The position numbers and the translations under genes were made by a program. A stretch of DNA of 64,000 nucleotides, taken from Proruminimicrobium sp963666965. GTDB lineage: Bacteria > Elusimicrobiota > Endomicrobiia > Endomicrobiales > Endomicrobiaceae. The stretch lies in contig OY762939.1 in the NCBI GenBank assembly GCA_963666965.1, positions 1,674,001-1,738,000 on the forward strand, read 5' to 3'. Below are positions 39,301 to 45,143 of this stretch, in pieces (position 1 is the first letter of the stretch; each line of letters starts with the position of its first letter). A model generated the notes under the pieces. The model saw nothing but the letters and a program-made list of their open reading frames with translations. It ran no database searches and was not told the origin of the DNA.

Positions 39301-42264
39301 ATCGCCTTTCAAATATTTTTCAAGCTGCAGCAATACTTTTAATATTTTTTCTTCAACAATTTTTTCTTTTTCCTGAGATGACATTTTCTTCTCGTCATTT
39401 GATAAAAATGCATCGGTTTCTATCATTCTTTGTATGTCTATTTTTGTCTGCGCGACAAGTTCCGGATAATCTTTTGAAACCATATCTTCTATAGATGTAA
39501 ATACTCTATTTAATTGCTGAAGCTTAAAGCCGCCTGCGGTTTCTTTTAATCCGGCAGTTATTTTTGCTTCTATTCTCTGCAAAATGGCCGGGACGCTGCC
39601 TGACAATTCTTCCTCGACATTAAAACCTTTATCTTTGTACCATTGCAGAAGAGGAAGCGTACTCTGCATGTAAGTATTGTATCTCTTGGCGACAGTTTCC
39701 GGATTATCATCAGCTCTTCTTACCAGCTTTTCACCGTCTTTAGGACAAATCGGATTTCCTTCAGCGTCAAAATTGGGCATATATTTCTTTTCTTTCAAAT
39801 TATATGTTGACCCGCATTTAGGGCAGTTCATTCTGTTTGAAAGACGTTCCTGAATAACGCTTAAATCTGTATCTATAAATACGATTTCAGGTATCCATCC
39901 CTGTTCAATAAAGAATTTTTCAAGCTGTTCAGCCTGATATACTGTTCTGGGGAACCCGTCAAGGATAAAACTGTCTATGCCGCTTTCTACTATTTCAAGC
40001 ATTTTGGCTTTCATTAAATCTATAATCATATCGTCTGAAACAAGTTTGCCGCTGTCCATAATGGCTTTTATTTCAGGATTTGTTCTTGCAACTTCTCTTA
40101 AAACATCTCCCGAAGATATCTGTCTTGTCAGATATTTTTTCATGAATTCCTGCGCAAATGTTCCTTTGCCGGCTCCGGGCGCTCCTACCAATATAATCTT
40201 CTTATCTATGACAACCTTATTCTGTTCTTCTTCAAGATTTTTGATTTCTCTTTCAAATTCTTCTTTAAGAGGACTGTCTGATTTGACGGTTTCTCTTATT
40301 TTTTCCAAATCTACGGTTATAGTTTTACCGGCTCTTCTTGCTTCTCTTAATTCTTTAAAAGCATTCTGTATTTCGTTAAAAGCTTTAAAAGTATCATTAT
40401 ATTTTGATATTGTTGTTTTCGATTTTTCATTTAACGGCTGTTCAGTTTTTAAATTGATTAAATCTTTTCTGCCGTTATCAAAAGTTACTTCTATATTTTG
40501 TTCAGACGCTTTAAGCGCAACTACTTTTTCCTGTATTCCGAGTTCTGCCAACATGCCGTTTAGAACATTGACGGTAAGACCTTTTACTCTGAGAACATCG
40601 GCATTAAGGACAGCGCCTTTTCCTACCTGCGATACAAACATCTTCTGCAACGTCTCATACAACACTTCACTCTGCTCTTCAAATACCTGCTCATACTTCT
40701 GCTCTGCAGTTGCCGCGCTCTCTGTTACATTCGGCGTTACCACTATATAACTTATACCCTCGTCTTCCAATAACTTCGTAAATCCGTATGTGTGAAATCC
40801 GCCCGTTATTACTACCTTTATCTCTTTCTTACCGCCTATCTCTTCCAATACCTTCGCCTGATGGTCTACTTCAGCCTTTATCCTCACTCCTTCCTTTACT
40901 TCCTGCGGCATTATTCCCATCACGTTCTTAATAAAATAACGGTTCCTCTCTACGTTCTGCTTGTAAAATTCTTCAAATAATCCAAAATATCTCTCCAGCT
41001 CTATTATACCGTCTGCATCTACATACTTCTTCCACATCAACTTAAATCTTTCTCCGCCTGCCCTAAACTTCTCATATTCGTCTGCCGTCAGCTTATTTCC
41101 TAAATAACCTTCCATATACTCTACATATTCTTTTAGAAAATATATCTCTTTCTCAAATTCGTTTACGGAATTCCTGCTATGCAGCTCCCTTACAAGTCCC
41201 TTCTCCTCATACGTCAGCTCTATCGGATTTACTGCCTGGCTCAATATCAAATATTCAAAAAATACGTTTATATCCCTGTATTTACTCTGGCTCAGCAATC
41301 CTTTGCTCTCGGCCTTCTTCAATAAATCAAAATAAAATTCGCTCTCTGTCGCCTTATGACCTATCTTGCTTGTCAGCTCCTTATATTCCTGATAACTTAT
41401 CTGCCCTTTCAACTCCTCCAACAACCCGCTTATCTCTCCGTTTATCCTCTGCGTGTCTATCTTCTTCTGTTTACCCAATACATCTATAAACTTTATTATT
41501 TCCCTGTATCTGTTTAACTCTATACCTCTGGCTCTTGCCGTCTGTATCAAATAACTGAAATATTTCTCAGCGCTTATTTCTCCGCCTTTATTCTTGCTTA
41601 CTATCCTGTTTAACTTCCTGTTATTGTATGAATAATATACTTCGCTCTTCTTTTCCAATATATACTTTATGTGCGGTATGTATTCTTCTATCTCTTTCTT
41701 CTTGCCGTATATCTCTTTTAATCTCTTTAAATTTTCCCTATATACTCCCTTTTCCTCTATCCCCTCCAAAACTTCATCCCGGCCGCTTTCTACTGCATAA
41801 TATTCGCTGCCTGTAAGTCTTCCGCTTTCAAGCATGTTGCTTAGTATCTGGTTCTTTACCTTCTTATCGCTTATACCTGACAGCCATTTCGTATTTACCT
41901 GACCGTATGCTCCCTCTACATATACCTTCTCCAATCCGTATTTCTTATCCAGTATCTTTAATATCGTGTCTATATTCTTCTGCGTCTCTTCATGACTGTG
42001 CAGATCCTGTATGTTTATTACTACACTGCCGCTTTTGCCGCTGTATAATGCGTCCGTTATCCTTCCTACGTTAAACGGTATCACCGTATTGCTCATACCG
42101 TTTAATGACGCTCCTGTTACTACAGGCATCCCTGCCGGCATCATCACACCGTATGCAGCTCCGCTTCCTAGCACCCCGCTCATTATTAAACTTAATGCCG
42201 TTAATAAGGCTATGCTTTTTACCGGATTTAACGCTTTAAAAATTAGTTTTAATGTTTTTCCCAT
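27352..42264 (-). CDS. Giant protein G2: adenylate kinase-PGM-PGI-USP-UGPase-like megaenzyme
   Basis: 4970 residues; ATG at 42264 with GGAGAG 6-7 bases upstream. Order: signal-like segment (about 17-38); H/E/H module (to about 558); adenylate kinase (about 683-905); phosphoglucomutase (about 980-1645); glucose-6-phosphate isomerase (about 1665-2208); a hydrophobic hairpin (about 2306-2360) and a long helical stretch; USP-type UDP-sugar pyrophosphorylase (about 2900-3410); a short LPxxY...QWAR linker; UGPase-like block (about 3610-4350); C-terminal module shared with G1; tail SAILRAA. The enzymes make up fructose-6-P to UDP-glucose. Each keeps its key motifs, so activity is plausible. Odd point: the N-terminus looks secretory although the substrates are cytosolic. 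A separate pgi lies 1.2 kb upstream. Confidence 0.9.
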   Translation of the reverse strand: MGKTLKLIFKALNPVKSIALLTALSLIMSGVLGSGAAYGVMMPAGMPVVTGASLNGMSNTVIPFNVGRITDALYSGKSGSVVINIQDLHSHEETQKNIDTILKILDKKYGLEKVYVEGAYGQVNTKWLSGISDKKVKNQILSNMLESGRLTGSEYYAVESGRDEVLEGIEEKGVYRENLKRLKEIYGKKKEIEEYIPHIKYILEKKSEVYYSYNNRKLNRIVSKNKGGEISAEKYFSYLIQTARARGIELNRYREIIKFIDVLGKQKKIDTQRINGEISGLLEELKGQISYQEYKELTSKIGHKATESEFYFDLLKKAESKGLLSQSKYRDINVFFEYLILSQAVNPIELTYEEKGLVRELHSRNSVNEFEKEIYFLKEYVEYMEGYLGNKLTADEYEKFRAGGERFKLMWKKYVDADGIIELERYFGLFEEFYKQNVERNRYFIKNVMGIMPQEVKEGVRIKAEVDHQAKVLEEIGGKKEIKVVITGGFHTYGFTKLLEDEGISYIVVTPNVTESAATAEQKYEQVFEEQSEVLYETLQKMFVSQVGKGAVLNADVLRVKGLTVNVLNGMLAELGIQEKVVALKASEQNIEVTFDNGRKDLINLKTEQPLNEKSKTTISKYNDTFKAFNEIQNAFKELREARRAGKTITVDLEKIRETVKSDSPLKEEFEREIKNLEEEQNKVVIDKKIILVGAPGAGKGTFAQEFMKKYLTRQISSGDVLREVARTNPEIKAIMDSGKLVSDDMIIDLMKAKMLEIVESGIDSFILDGFPRTVYQAEQLEKFFIEQGWIPEIVFIDTDLSVIQERLSNRMNCPKCGSTYNLKEKKYMPNFDAEGNPICPKDGEKLVRRADDNPETVAKRYNTYMQSTLPLLQWYKDKGFNVEEELSGSVPAILQRIEAKITAGLKETAGGFKLQQLNRVFTSIEDMVSKDYPELVAQTKIDIQRMIETDAFLSNDEKKMSSQEKEKIVEEKILKVLLQLEKYLKGDFNGIIPLSKDKNVGFGTAGNRGITGEDFDFNNVALIAQAMANIINADSALPKAVFVGNDTRFLGKWYSIVMERVLTANGIQVYTAKEKIATPTIACYVKDVMTGKFAATLNVTASHNPKEYNGVKPNSGDGAPALPEFTKKITEEIKKIQDSTDGKAVKIAKKENSIIVTDADIKHYEYVRSRLDALIGLKDAASLDNFRQKASRIGIVLDGKNTALMPVLKNLFEYYGFSKVIIINENRDVAFGGKVNPEPNDKNTLDLENMVKKGKSLFSEKGMDVDFSFGISTDPDGDRFCVKDVSGTHMTPDEVGTIDSYELLENMMSSMKAMRDAGTLTVSEIKKFESIIVKSMVTTFALDSLAAVYCEEFMDIAFGYSNKAVDAKTKAKYKADYEQKQYIPFSVITTPVGWKNIADGQKAVEKSGKRFLIGVESSGGISIGLYDKDGAPATMMPVLFAAKSGETLEQKLKKVEEKISFKVHSVETAVKFPVVVESEIEKITKDIIDVTVDENEVDEADLITITDKKNADPKKAKVVEMAKEEITASDQWYASASISDIVKKIAGARQKALMDWIEKANSKEIEQLLYSLGMPQNIKIINIIKLPNEGIQIQMADSSYKKGDIVKTLLTFRASGTEPLVRVYAYTIDSKLTAALKDIGENIVKGAFKTAVPVLTDTDEYKKLQREIKRDKSTIRDKFSSDAAKTKGQRRGDLFQKKIDLGNGSSLTFDFSRSVMTDKLLKMFGGLFTARGVKEKIEAMFAGNKINWTENRAVLHTALRNTSNEPVYVDGKDVMPKVREVLQKMKDFSNKIITGQWKGATGKQITDIVSIGIGGSDLGPRMGTEALSQFRAEGAPRVHFVSNVDPNDIDSVLNDLGLNPETTLFIIESKTFTTEETMANATLAKQWASLKSVVEGAKQWSASQAKADYGDIIKKHFVAVSTNKEKVAEFGIDTDNMFEFWDWVGGRYSVWSAVGLPLMCSVGYDNFMEFLDGAHAMDTHFRTAPYEQNIPMIMAMLNMANANFLSRKAYAILPYNRYLKLFTAHIQQVYMESLGKSVDSLGRRIKYQTGSEVYGTAGTDAQHSYLQEHHQGTDIIPVDFIGFAKTRLTDPAMQTSHKRLLANLLAQADAMAFGRTYEETVEKLVSEGMQREQAERTAKDQTFDGNRPSNILMFDELNPRTLGALTALYENMVTTLGAIWDVNAFDQMGVELGKKNAKSTFKALEDGVTDALNSSTANFVDLISGKLEISGVWSGVKNSLLVKILSKLINPEGTFRGQMSVRNLAIAIREFPRTLNLEKFINSHQNPQQIRNKADELMQVTKNSFKNNLSIAWTGALFGAAGIALTAATGGLFLIGTIAVTSVLFLTPFIAAFVTNVKWHYNNNNKADADKARLIEMVLLNNANAVNYVRNKLLYYPAALYIEENERTMYFQHAKVADREDLAYGLLYNPTILNELTDLMSRKADTIISEIEESVFEQTGLYDLTLSQYREYSKNNQAAVKNFEALKAWLMINVGLSNKDIENIFSDSEGISVIRSLANKDQVKRAAVIALNPDSTDYAVNRMKSLNRPVYIISLMFKKYPALLNIAAAAEYDYSASAESVFKVIRKIGETKLETSNTSAGQIKEEIMNFELPHSLKEVYSGVVDKLVSLEKEPGELILVFNGYKGTELKNLLDDFVKADAQKINLSVYAKELIRERKGKASGSIKNKALYDNRETLAQAVKNIYAMAKDERAKVISEISKKYPGFELRFVGNSERPDSLELKIGIFYSLHFNGVLYKNANEPDTIEVGINESVNESVQSILSEIMKYVETQPQADRVIKAVEELNVSAELKNKYIEIIREISSLENEYGEQLSIFDGYEGDKLKGLLDTFLDVETQERGLAGYFRDFIKEATSKKDPMEGKEILPSENVKDVTENIDSVNDERYAQLSQRGIGEVKKLGVVLVAGGMGERLGYLGIKIGLKFSALFNKTYIGSYISYLDGLAYESYRNDGSKIEIPFTIMTSDSTNDKTISLLNDMGYTVQTANPVNGLVTLTRTDGKDSGVTTVYIIKQRNVPAVRDGKFSIINGKLETKPHGHGDVHQKMHSSGVAEIYNMQGKSRTLFIQDTNGSGLNFILPMLGTMIGKKMTIATVRRDDGEKVGGIVGVNKNGKNNLENIEYNVLGNRPGYNSGNINQYILDTDQYCNILNRTNGIVPEMTNVKPGKSSRLESLMQTIYEFFNLEDSVILNFADKPFGFSPAKNGIVEITDVKTAKLDKEIEEALAEGDTATAENLLKQKEKINFIRNNEGQITDGMKVVDYNGEIIYVLDALAERVRYAVFAKKLADSMITAEQDNYINFIKIFKYAGIGIEEKGSAIDIVGIPANIAVQVFLDNYGSINEFKNRVKGKNSVSSRSSVYLSGEIGLNNVNIDGALRVSAAEGVKATIKGNIANAGYTVEPLSKAEILSILKDRMDRKAKGEYLDESADTDLQDAIRGYRFIKGEELEIAITKPGQYEVNIENGKVVVYRIEAENKAVVASINKTAGIVKIGNEAVKETVSHALNSALNPVDSIADISASLVSTATYNADLYSTDSVAKALDEMGVKLPEEYDLHGFVIMQTIRPQFSPEQWARGVAGKLKAKLESQKPSDIKALEEAIEWYDKSAKGREDNLRLQEAMSKVAVVSSDAKEINIRRIEVLSEALKRVKYEVRGKQYGYTEGNAILFELQQLMGFGLMSTPEGVPVPVLGSTFIPYTQSEGDLAKMSEQIKSLNELRKETKNKKVAGMIYVYLNGGLGESVEGRHPVIYAMRTHANAVKLAKEAIGSTDAAVRAKGEYALKRLSEIAEGHDLFGKGLTDEEVSKDLLFGFTRINPRDFYEQDGEGNFVYEANKRAKVRKTAIVNGKEIEVPFLTGKATDTPFVVKNEDGTYEFKSIMDIKMAEMGTHANFASIQVVGPGAEGDAKHLLEQLAGKTDKDLLRLVLGLTDGETDAGVVVQERYPDWSETERADGAKEWRLNFGSMNPRNHGTVLFQLMEMLVPSYRVYLKTKGLDEGKLSQKEIEALEEEFVDVFFGNGDGVNSAPQGRVGAATMYTVPREKVDAKGGMIGMVPTDVKGFKRMFPYLYELGNTPKELKKQFEKYGTSKEYAGLQPFNTNGIQFGVQFAALMSGLKELLGDKAVSELMAIPVIAAEKNKKFEWAIGQNLLWLNMNLEILRKNNAEVDALMNRVLGQGQEAVTIVMSSPEQRQDIGFTPYKFPSDIDGYNLGMEVENNKLVVKNNVTLANTTHPVLFRDDKDATKSETVQKEYLFEAYNNRVYLEIVEGSKYLIDGLFVLDHLRIEGEVNFVNRSGKEVVLSPETLKGYNLPVVNGKVELKDVNVTADENGNITVTGMNAANVKFVLPAAFESFTKYIYGFVKNLQFAGLSFFFKDKTSYTMVADASDSVKVKTAEMLAKKGIKVNLILVGDSGLIKETQERLEQNGKLAYGLIESKGKLTIYGSEKIDEISDEELIEAVLKNVKGSDKSEIKILDISSSVYENLLGKEIINDMIVKPGASANELLIEALKQKQGKYKEQVLQFASLSENVTAGQIDSYDKVKIINAKEKGLTTVNITVEDAVLSDKSDKLLEIIKSAHENGLKIVFNYKVDLAGKNFDDSLSDIAKMTKTFAKYNIDGINIDLSQSGELASTAYILSALIGLQKQIKNLAVKMPSSTFESEYKFIFNKNGIKTIVNYKDIKNVTNKQNVIIDVNVDKDANNIFDQKELMSIFVNNNVSMVAFDSQIIEAFAKSNEGFSFIGIKNVAELLNAIFNTTPEGQYVKGVLKGRNMAVNQNNIGALYGLFKTDGNIADKIKSYLPQSEQNKEYSEQQVRGILEGILEQAEWSLIEADKLVFNNKEYADTFMEMLVKYRALTGESYKNNGRNIEEILKDLKDNEKIKEVMVLIRGSESAANTEFITINILSSMIEEQTVTNQDKAAVLDALLTLLLGMSREIKNVDMLENMSVENISAILRAA
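29215..31434 (-). repeat. UGPase-like block, copy in G2 (partner 58604-60823)
   Basis: 2220 bp matches 58604-60823 at a fixed offset of 29389; I found no difference in the stretches compared, and translations in three frames agree. It encodes about 740 residues that follow the plan of eukaryotic UGPase (UDPGP family): YLNGGLGES (family LNGGLGT), NPRNHGTVLFQL (family PPGHGD), VFFGNGDGVNS, DAKGGMIG (family DVKGG), FNTNGIQF (family FNTNNLW) and a beta-helix-like C-terminus LRIEGEVNF. The Lys of the family GPKS motif is missing (GRHPV), so catalysis is uncertain. Confidence 0.9.
32080..33560 (-). other. USP-type UDP-sugar pyrophosphorylase domain of G2
   Basis: Residues about 2900-3400 of G2 carry VLVAGGMGERLGYLGIK, FTIMTSDSTNDKT, TKPHGHGDVH, FIQDTNG, GGIVGV, GNINQYIL, KSSRLESLMQ and a late SSRSSVYLSG...NIDGALRV. 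This run of motifs is that of plant and protist UDP-sugar pyrophosphorylase, which makes UDP-glucose and other UDP-sugars from sugar-1-phosphates and UTP. Bacteria normally use the unrelated GalU. Confidence 0.85.
35640..37270 (-). other. Glucose-6-phosphate isomerase domain of G2
   Basis: Residues about 1665-2208 of G2. The motifs IGIGGSDLGPRM, SKTFTTEET, WVGGRYSVWSAVGLP, HQGTDIIPVDFIG and FDQMGVELGK are intact. It closely resembles the free-standing pgi at 43485-45128, so the domain may derive from a copy of it. Confidence 0.93.
37325..39320 (-). other. Phosphoglucomutase domain of G2
   Basis: Residues about 980-1645 of G2. FGTAGNRG, the phosphoserine loop TASHNPKEYNG (near 1100), the metal loop DPDGDRF (near 1274), VESSGGISI and the phosphate loop FRASGTEPLVRVY are all present, as in alpha-phosphohexomutases that convert glucose-6-P and glucose-1-P. 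Confidence 0.92.
39545..40215 (-). other. Adenylate kinase domain of G2
   Basis: Residues about 683-905 of G2: P-loop GAPGAGKGT, ISSGDVLR, LDGFPRT and a zinc-type lid with CPKCGSTY...CPKDG (Cys3-Asp), then RADDNPETV. It interconverts ATP + AMP and 2 ADP. All catalytic landmarks are intact. Confidence 0.93.
40590..42210 (-). repeat. N-terminal block, copy in G2 (partner 25629-27249)
   Basis: Partner of 25629-27249. In G2 it encodes residues about 19-558. The right edge falls inside the signal-like segment: the hydrophobic core is shared but the charged n-region is different. The left edge falls just after GKGAVLNADVL, where the two proteins begin to diverge. Confidence 0.92.
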
Positions 42265-42276
42265 AGTTTCTCTCCA

Positions 42277-42313
42277 AAATAAAAACTCCGTCTTGTTTTC
42301 TAACCAAGACGGA
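42277..42313 (-). terminator. Terminator-like hairpin directly before G2
   Basis: TCCGTCTTG (42287-42295) pairs with CAAGACGGA (42305-42313); on the minus strand the stem is followed by AGTTTTTATTTT. It overlaps the stop codon of the gene at 42300 and ends about 12 bases before the G2 ATG, with the G2 ribosome site in between. There is no room for a G2 promoter after it, so G2 needs read-through. Confidence 0.7.
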
Positions 42314-42818
42314 ATTTTTGCATGTTTATATTTTTATTATATATTTCAGTGTCACCTCTGGCAAGAGTTCTTGTCCAAAGGAACATTATGACGATAAAAT
42401 AAAAAAGCGCTAAATGAAAAAAATTGTAATATGCCGGTTTCGATTCGTAATCTTTTGAAAAAGATATAAAAGTATTATGGTCGCCGAAAGATGCCGCATC
42501 TTTATTTTCTGAAACCTTCACAAAAACTGTATCGAAATGATTATTTCTTGATTTTTTATTATTTTCTTTTTTTGAATCAGGCGATTTCTTTTCGGACAAA
42601 TTTGTACCGACGGCATTGGCAACAAATTTGTTTACTATTTTTACGGGAAGTGCAACTATAAGATTATAATATTCACAAAGCCCTGTCGTCTTATAAACTT
42701 TTTCCATATTACCGGAAAAAATATCATACATTTCAATTGCCGGAATGTATGATGACGAAAGGATGATAAAACTTATAAAGTATGCTAAAAGCACATGAAA
42801 CTTTTTTAAGTTCGTCAT
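42300..42818 (-). CDS. Small membrane-anchored protein, unknown
   Basis: 172 residues from the ATG at 42818. A longer frame starts at 42923 but overlaps the upstream gene and crosses a promoter, so I prefer 42818. There is an N-terminal hydrophobic segment (VLLAYFISFIILSSSYIPA), a polar Lys/Ser/Asn-rich middle, and a second hydrophobic segment near the C-terminus (FFHLALFYFIVIMFLW). No family was recognised. The promoter at 42825-42853 would start transcription almost at the ATG. It lies immediately upstream of G2 and probably shares its transcript. Confidence 0.6.
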   Translation of the reverse strand: MTNLKKFHVLLAYFISFIILSSSYIPAIEMYDIFSGNMEKVYKTTGLCEYYNLIVALPVKIVNKFVANAVGTNLSEKKSPDSKKENNKKSRNNHFDTVFVKVSENKDAASFGDHNTFISFSKDYESKPAYYNFFHLALFYFIVIMFLWTRTLARGDTEIYNKNINMQKFRLG

Positions 42819-42824
42819 AAAGAG

Positions 42825-42853
42825 TTTATAGCCTATTTCAATTTGTTTTTCAA
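42825..42853 (-). promoter_or_regulatory. Promoter upstream of the 42300 gene and G2
   Basis: Minus strand: TTGAAA (42848-42853), a 17-bp spacer and TATAAA (42825-42830). The -10 box ends 6 bases before the ATG at 42818, so the mRNA would be leaderless or nearly so. It is the nearest good promoter for G2. Confidence 0.55.
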
Positions 42854-42879
42854 TAATAATTTGTGAATTTTTTGTAAAA

Positions 42880-43473
42880 TCAAATCTGCGCCTGTGAATT
42901 AAGCTTATTATCAAGAACTTCATAAACTTTCACTGTGGCGATTATGCTTACAGGAACTGCAGCAAAAATACCTACAAATAAAAGCATCGCGCCAACTATG
43001 CATACCAGAAGATTAAGCAAAAGTATTACGACTATTTCCGATCTCAGGTTTTTTGTAAGTTTTGAAGAATATAACACGGATTCTTTAAGATTGAATTTTT
43101 TATCCGCCAAAACGCATATTATAGGAAAATATATAACGCTTAAAACCGCGCCTATTAAAGAAAATATAATAGACAAAACAACGACATGCTGTATAACAAA
43201 ATAATAAAGACCCAAAGCTACCGCAAAAATAATATTTTTTTTGTTAAAAACATCTTTAAATTTAAAAAAATCTGAAAAAGATACGATTTCATTTTTTGAC
43301 GATTTCAAAATTGCATTTATAAGAGCAAGCATTATAAAAACTTGTATCATTGCTCCTATCATAGGCACAAAAACCAACAAGAACATTATAAGAGATATTA
43401 TCATATACTGCCACCAGTTTTTGACGAATATTTCCCACGACGGAAGATAAATTTCCTTTAAATTTAAAATCAT
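42880..43473 (-). CDS. Multi-pass membrane protein, unknown (YciC/DUF975-like layout)
   Basis: 197 residues from the ATG at 43473, chosen because AAGGAG lies 7 bases upstream, overlapping the pgi stop codon; the longer frame to 43536 lies inside pgi. It has five or six hydrophobic segments in pairs, with short amphipathic stretches (a WEIFVKNWWQY start, LNLKESVLYSSKLTKN in the middle). This layout is seen in bacterial membrane proteins of the DUF975/YciC kind, but the match is by shape only. It is probably translated with pgi. Confidence 0.65.
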   Translation of the reverse strand: MILNLKEIYLPSWEIFVKNWWQYMIISLIMFLLVFVPMIGAMIQVFIMLALINAILKSSKNEIVSFSDFFKFKDVFNKKNIIFAVALGLYYFVIQHVVVLSIIFSLIGAVLSVIYFPIICVLADKKFNLKESVLYSSKLTKNLRSEIVVILLLNLLVCIVGAMLLFVGIFAAVPVSIIATVKVYEVLDNKLNSQAQI

Positions 43474-43484
43474 GTTTTTTCTCC

Positions 43485-45128
43485 TTATTTTTTCTTTAAC
43501 GAAAGATATTTTGTTATAAGCGAATCCGTTGAACAATCATGTTCATTTCTTGTTTTCCCTTCAAGTTCCGGCAAAATTACGTTTGCCAAAACCTTGCCGA
43601 GCTCAACTCCCCATTGGTCAAAACTGTTAACGCGCCATATTATGCCCTGAATGAATATTTTATGTTCATACAGCGATATCAAAGCGCCGAGAGTTTTGGG
43701 CGTAAGCTCGTCAAGCATCAAGCTGTTGGTAGGTTTATTACCTTCAAAAACTTTATGCGGAGTAAGCATATCTATTTCCGGCTGCGGCAATTTGTTTTTC
43801 TTTAAAGCTTCAACCGCCTGTTCTTTTGTAAGTCCGAAAGACAAAGCTTCCGTCTGCGCAAAATAATTAGACATAAGTTTATCGTGATGATCTCCTACTT
43901 TTTCCGGCGGATTTATTATGCCTATAAAATCGGCAGGTATGAGCTTTGTTCCCTGATGTATAAGCTGGTAAAAAGAATGCTGTCCGTTTGTGCCCGGCTC
44001 TCCCCATAAAATCTGTCCGGTCTGATAATCAACTTTGTTACCTTCCCTGTCTATAGTTTTACCGTTGCTTTCCATATCTGACTGTTGCAGAAAAGCCGTA
44101 AATCTGTGAAGATACTGGCTATACGGCAAAACAGAATAACTCTGTGCGTTAAAAAAATTGTTATACCATATTCCGAGCAAAGCCATTATAACAGGAATAT
44201 TTTTTTCAAACGGCGTATTTATAAAATGCTGATCCATTTCATAAGCGCCTGTTAAAAACTCTTTAAATTTATCAAAACCTACGGCACATGCTATCGGCAA
44301 ACCTATGGCTGACCAAACTGAATATCTACCTCCGACAAAATCCCAAAACTCAAACATATTTTTTGTATCTATGCCGAATTGAGAAACTTTTTCTTTATTC
44401 GTAGACAATGCAACAAAATGATTTTTGACGGCATCTTCACCGAGTTTTTCAACAAGCCATTTTCTTGCCGTATTTGCGTTTGTTATTGTTTCAAGAGTTG
44501 TAAAAGTTTTTGAGGCAACTATGAATAAAGAGGTTTCCGGTTCTATTTTTTTTAAAACTTCATAAATATCTGCTCCGTCGATATTTGAAACAAAATGGAC
44601 TTCAGGTCCGTCTGCATAATATTTCAAAGCCTCGCACACCATTCTGGGGCCAAGATCTGATCCGCCGATTCCGATATTTACCACGGATTTTATTTTTTTA
44701 CCTGTTTTGCCAAGCCATTTACCGCTTCTTAAATCATCCGTAAATGATTTCATTTTTTCCAAAACGGCATTTATTTCAGGCATTACGTCTTTACCGTCAA
44801 CAAAAACAGGCTTGCCGGATACATTTCTTAATGCGCTGTGCAAAACGGCTCTTTTTTCCGTCCAGTTTATTTTTTCACCGGCGAATATTTTATCCGTCCA
44901 TGACTGCAAATCCGATGATTTTGCAAGTTCAAAAAGCTTTTGCATCGTTTCTTCATCTATTATATTTTTTGAATAATCAAACGTTATGCCGAGGCTTTCA
45001 ACTCTGACATTAAATTTTGAAAATCTGTTTTTATCTTTAAATAAATCTCTCATGTGAACAGATTTCATTTTAATATCGTAATTTTTTTGCAGAGACTGCC
45101 ATTGTGCTGATTGAGTAAGGTGTGACAT
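43485..45128 (-). CDS. pgi: Glucose-6-phosphate isomerase
   Basis: A 547-residue cytosolic enzyme of normal length, converting fructose-6-P and glucose-6-P. Signatures are intact: NIGIGGSDLGPRM, SKTFTTLET, FVGGRYSVWSAIGLP, HQGTKLIPADFIG and SFDQWGVELGK. It closely resembles the PGI domain inside G2. It lies downstream of an outer-membrane protein gene (15 bp) and upstream of two membrane-protein genes and G2, so the free and fused isomerases are neighbours. Confidence 0.97.
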   Translation of the reverse strand: MSHLTQSAQWQSLQKNYDIKMKSVHMRDLFKDKNRFSKFNVRVESLGITFDYSKNIIDEETMQKLFELAKSSDLQSWTDKIFAGEKINWTEKRAVLHSALRNVSGKPVFVDGKDVMPEINAVLEKMKSFTDDLRSGKWLGKTGKKIKSVVNIGIGGSDLGPRMVCEALKYYADGPEVHFVSNIDGADIYEVLKKIEPETSLFIVASKTFTTLETITNANTARKWLVEKLGEDAVKNHFVALSTNKEKVSQFGIDTKNMFEFWDFVGGRYSVWSAIGLPIACAVGFDKFKEFLTGAYEMDQHFINTPFEKNIPVIMALLGIWYNNFFNAQSYSVLPYSQYLHRFTAFLQQSDMESNGKTIDREGNKVDYQTGQILWGEPGTNGQHSFYQLIHQGTKLIPADFIGIINPPEKVGDHHDKLMSNYFAQTEALSFGLTKEQAVEALKKNKLPQPEIDMLTPHKVFEGNKPTNSLMLDELTPKTLGALISLYEHKIFIQGIIWRVNSFDQWGVELGKVLANVILPELEGKTRNEHDCSTDSLITKYLSLKKK

Positions 45129-45143
45129 TTTCAGAAAAACCCC

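Noticed and set aside
42819..42923. Longer N-terminus of the gene at 42300
   Set aside because: It overlaps the upstream gene, lacks a ribosome site and spans a near-consensus promoter.
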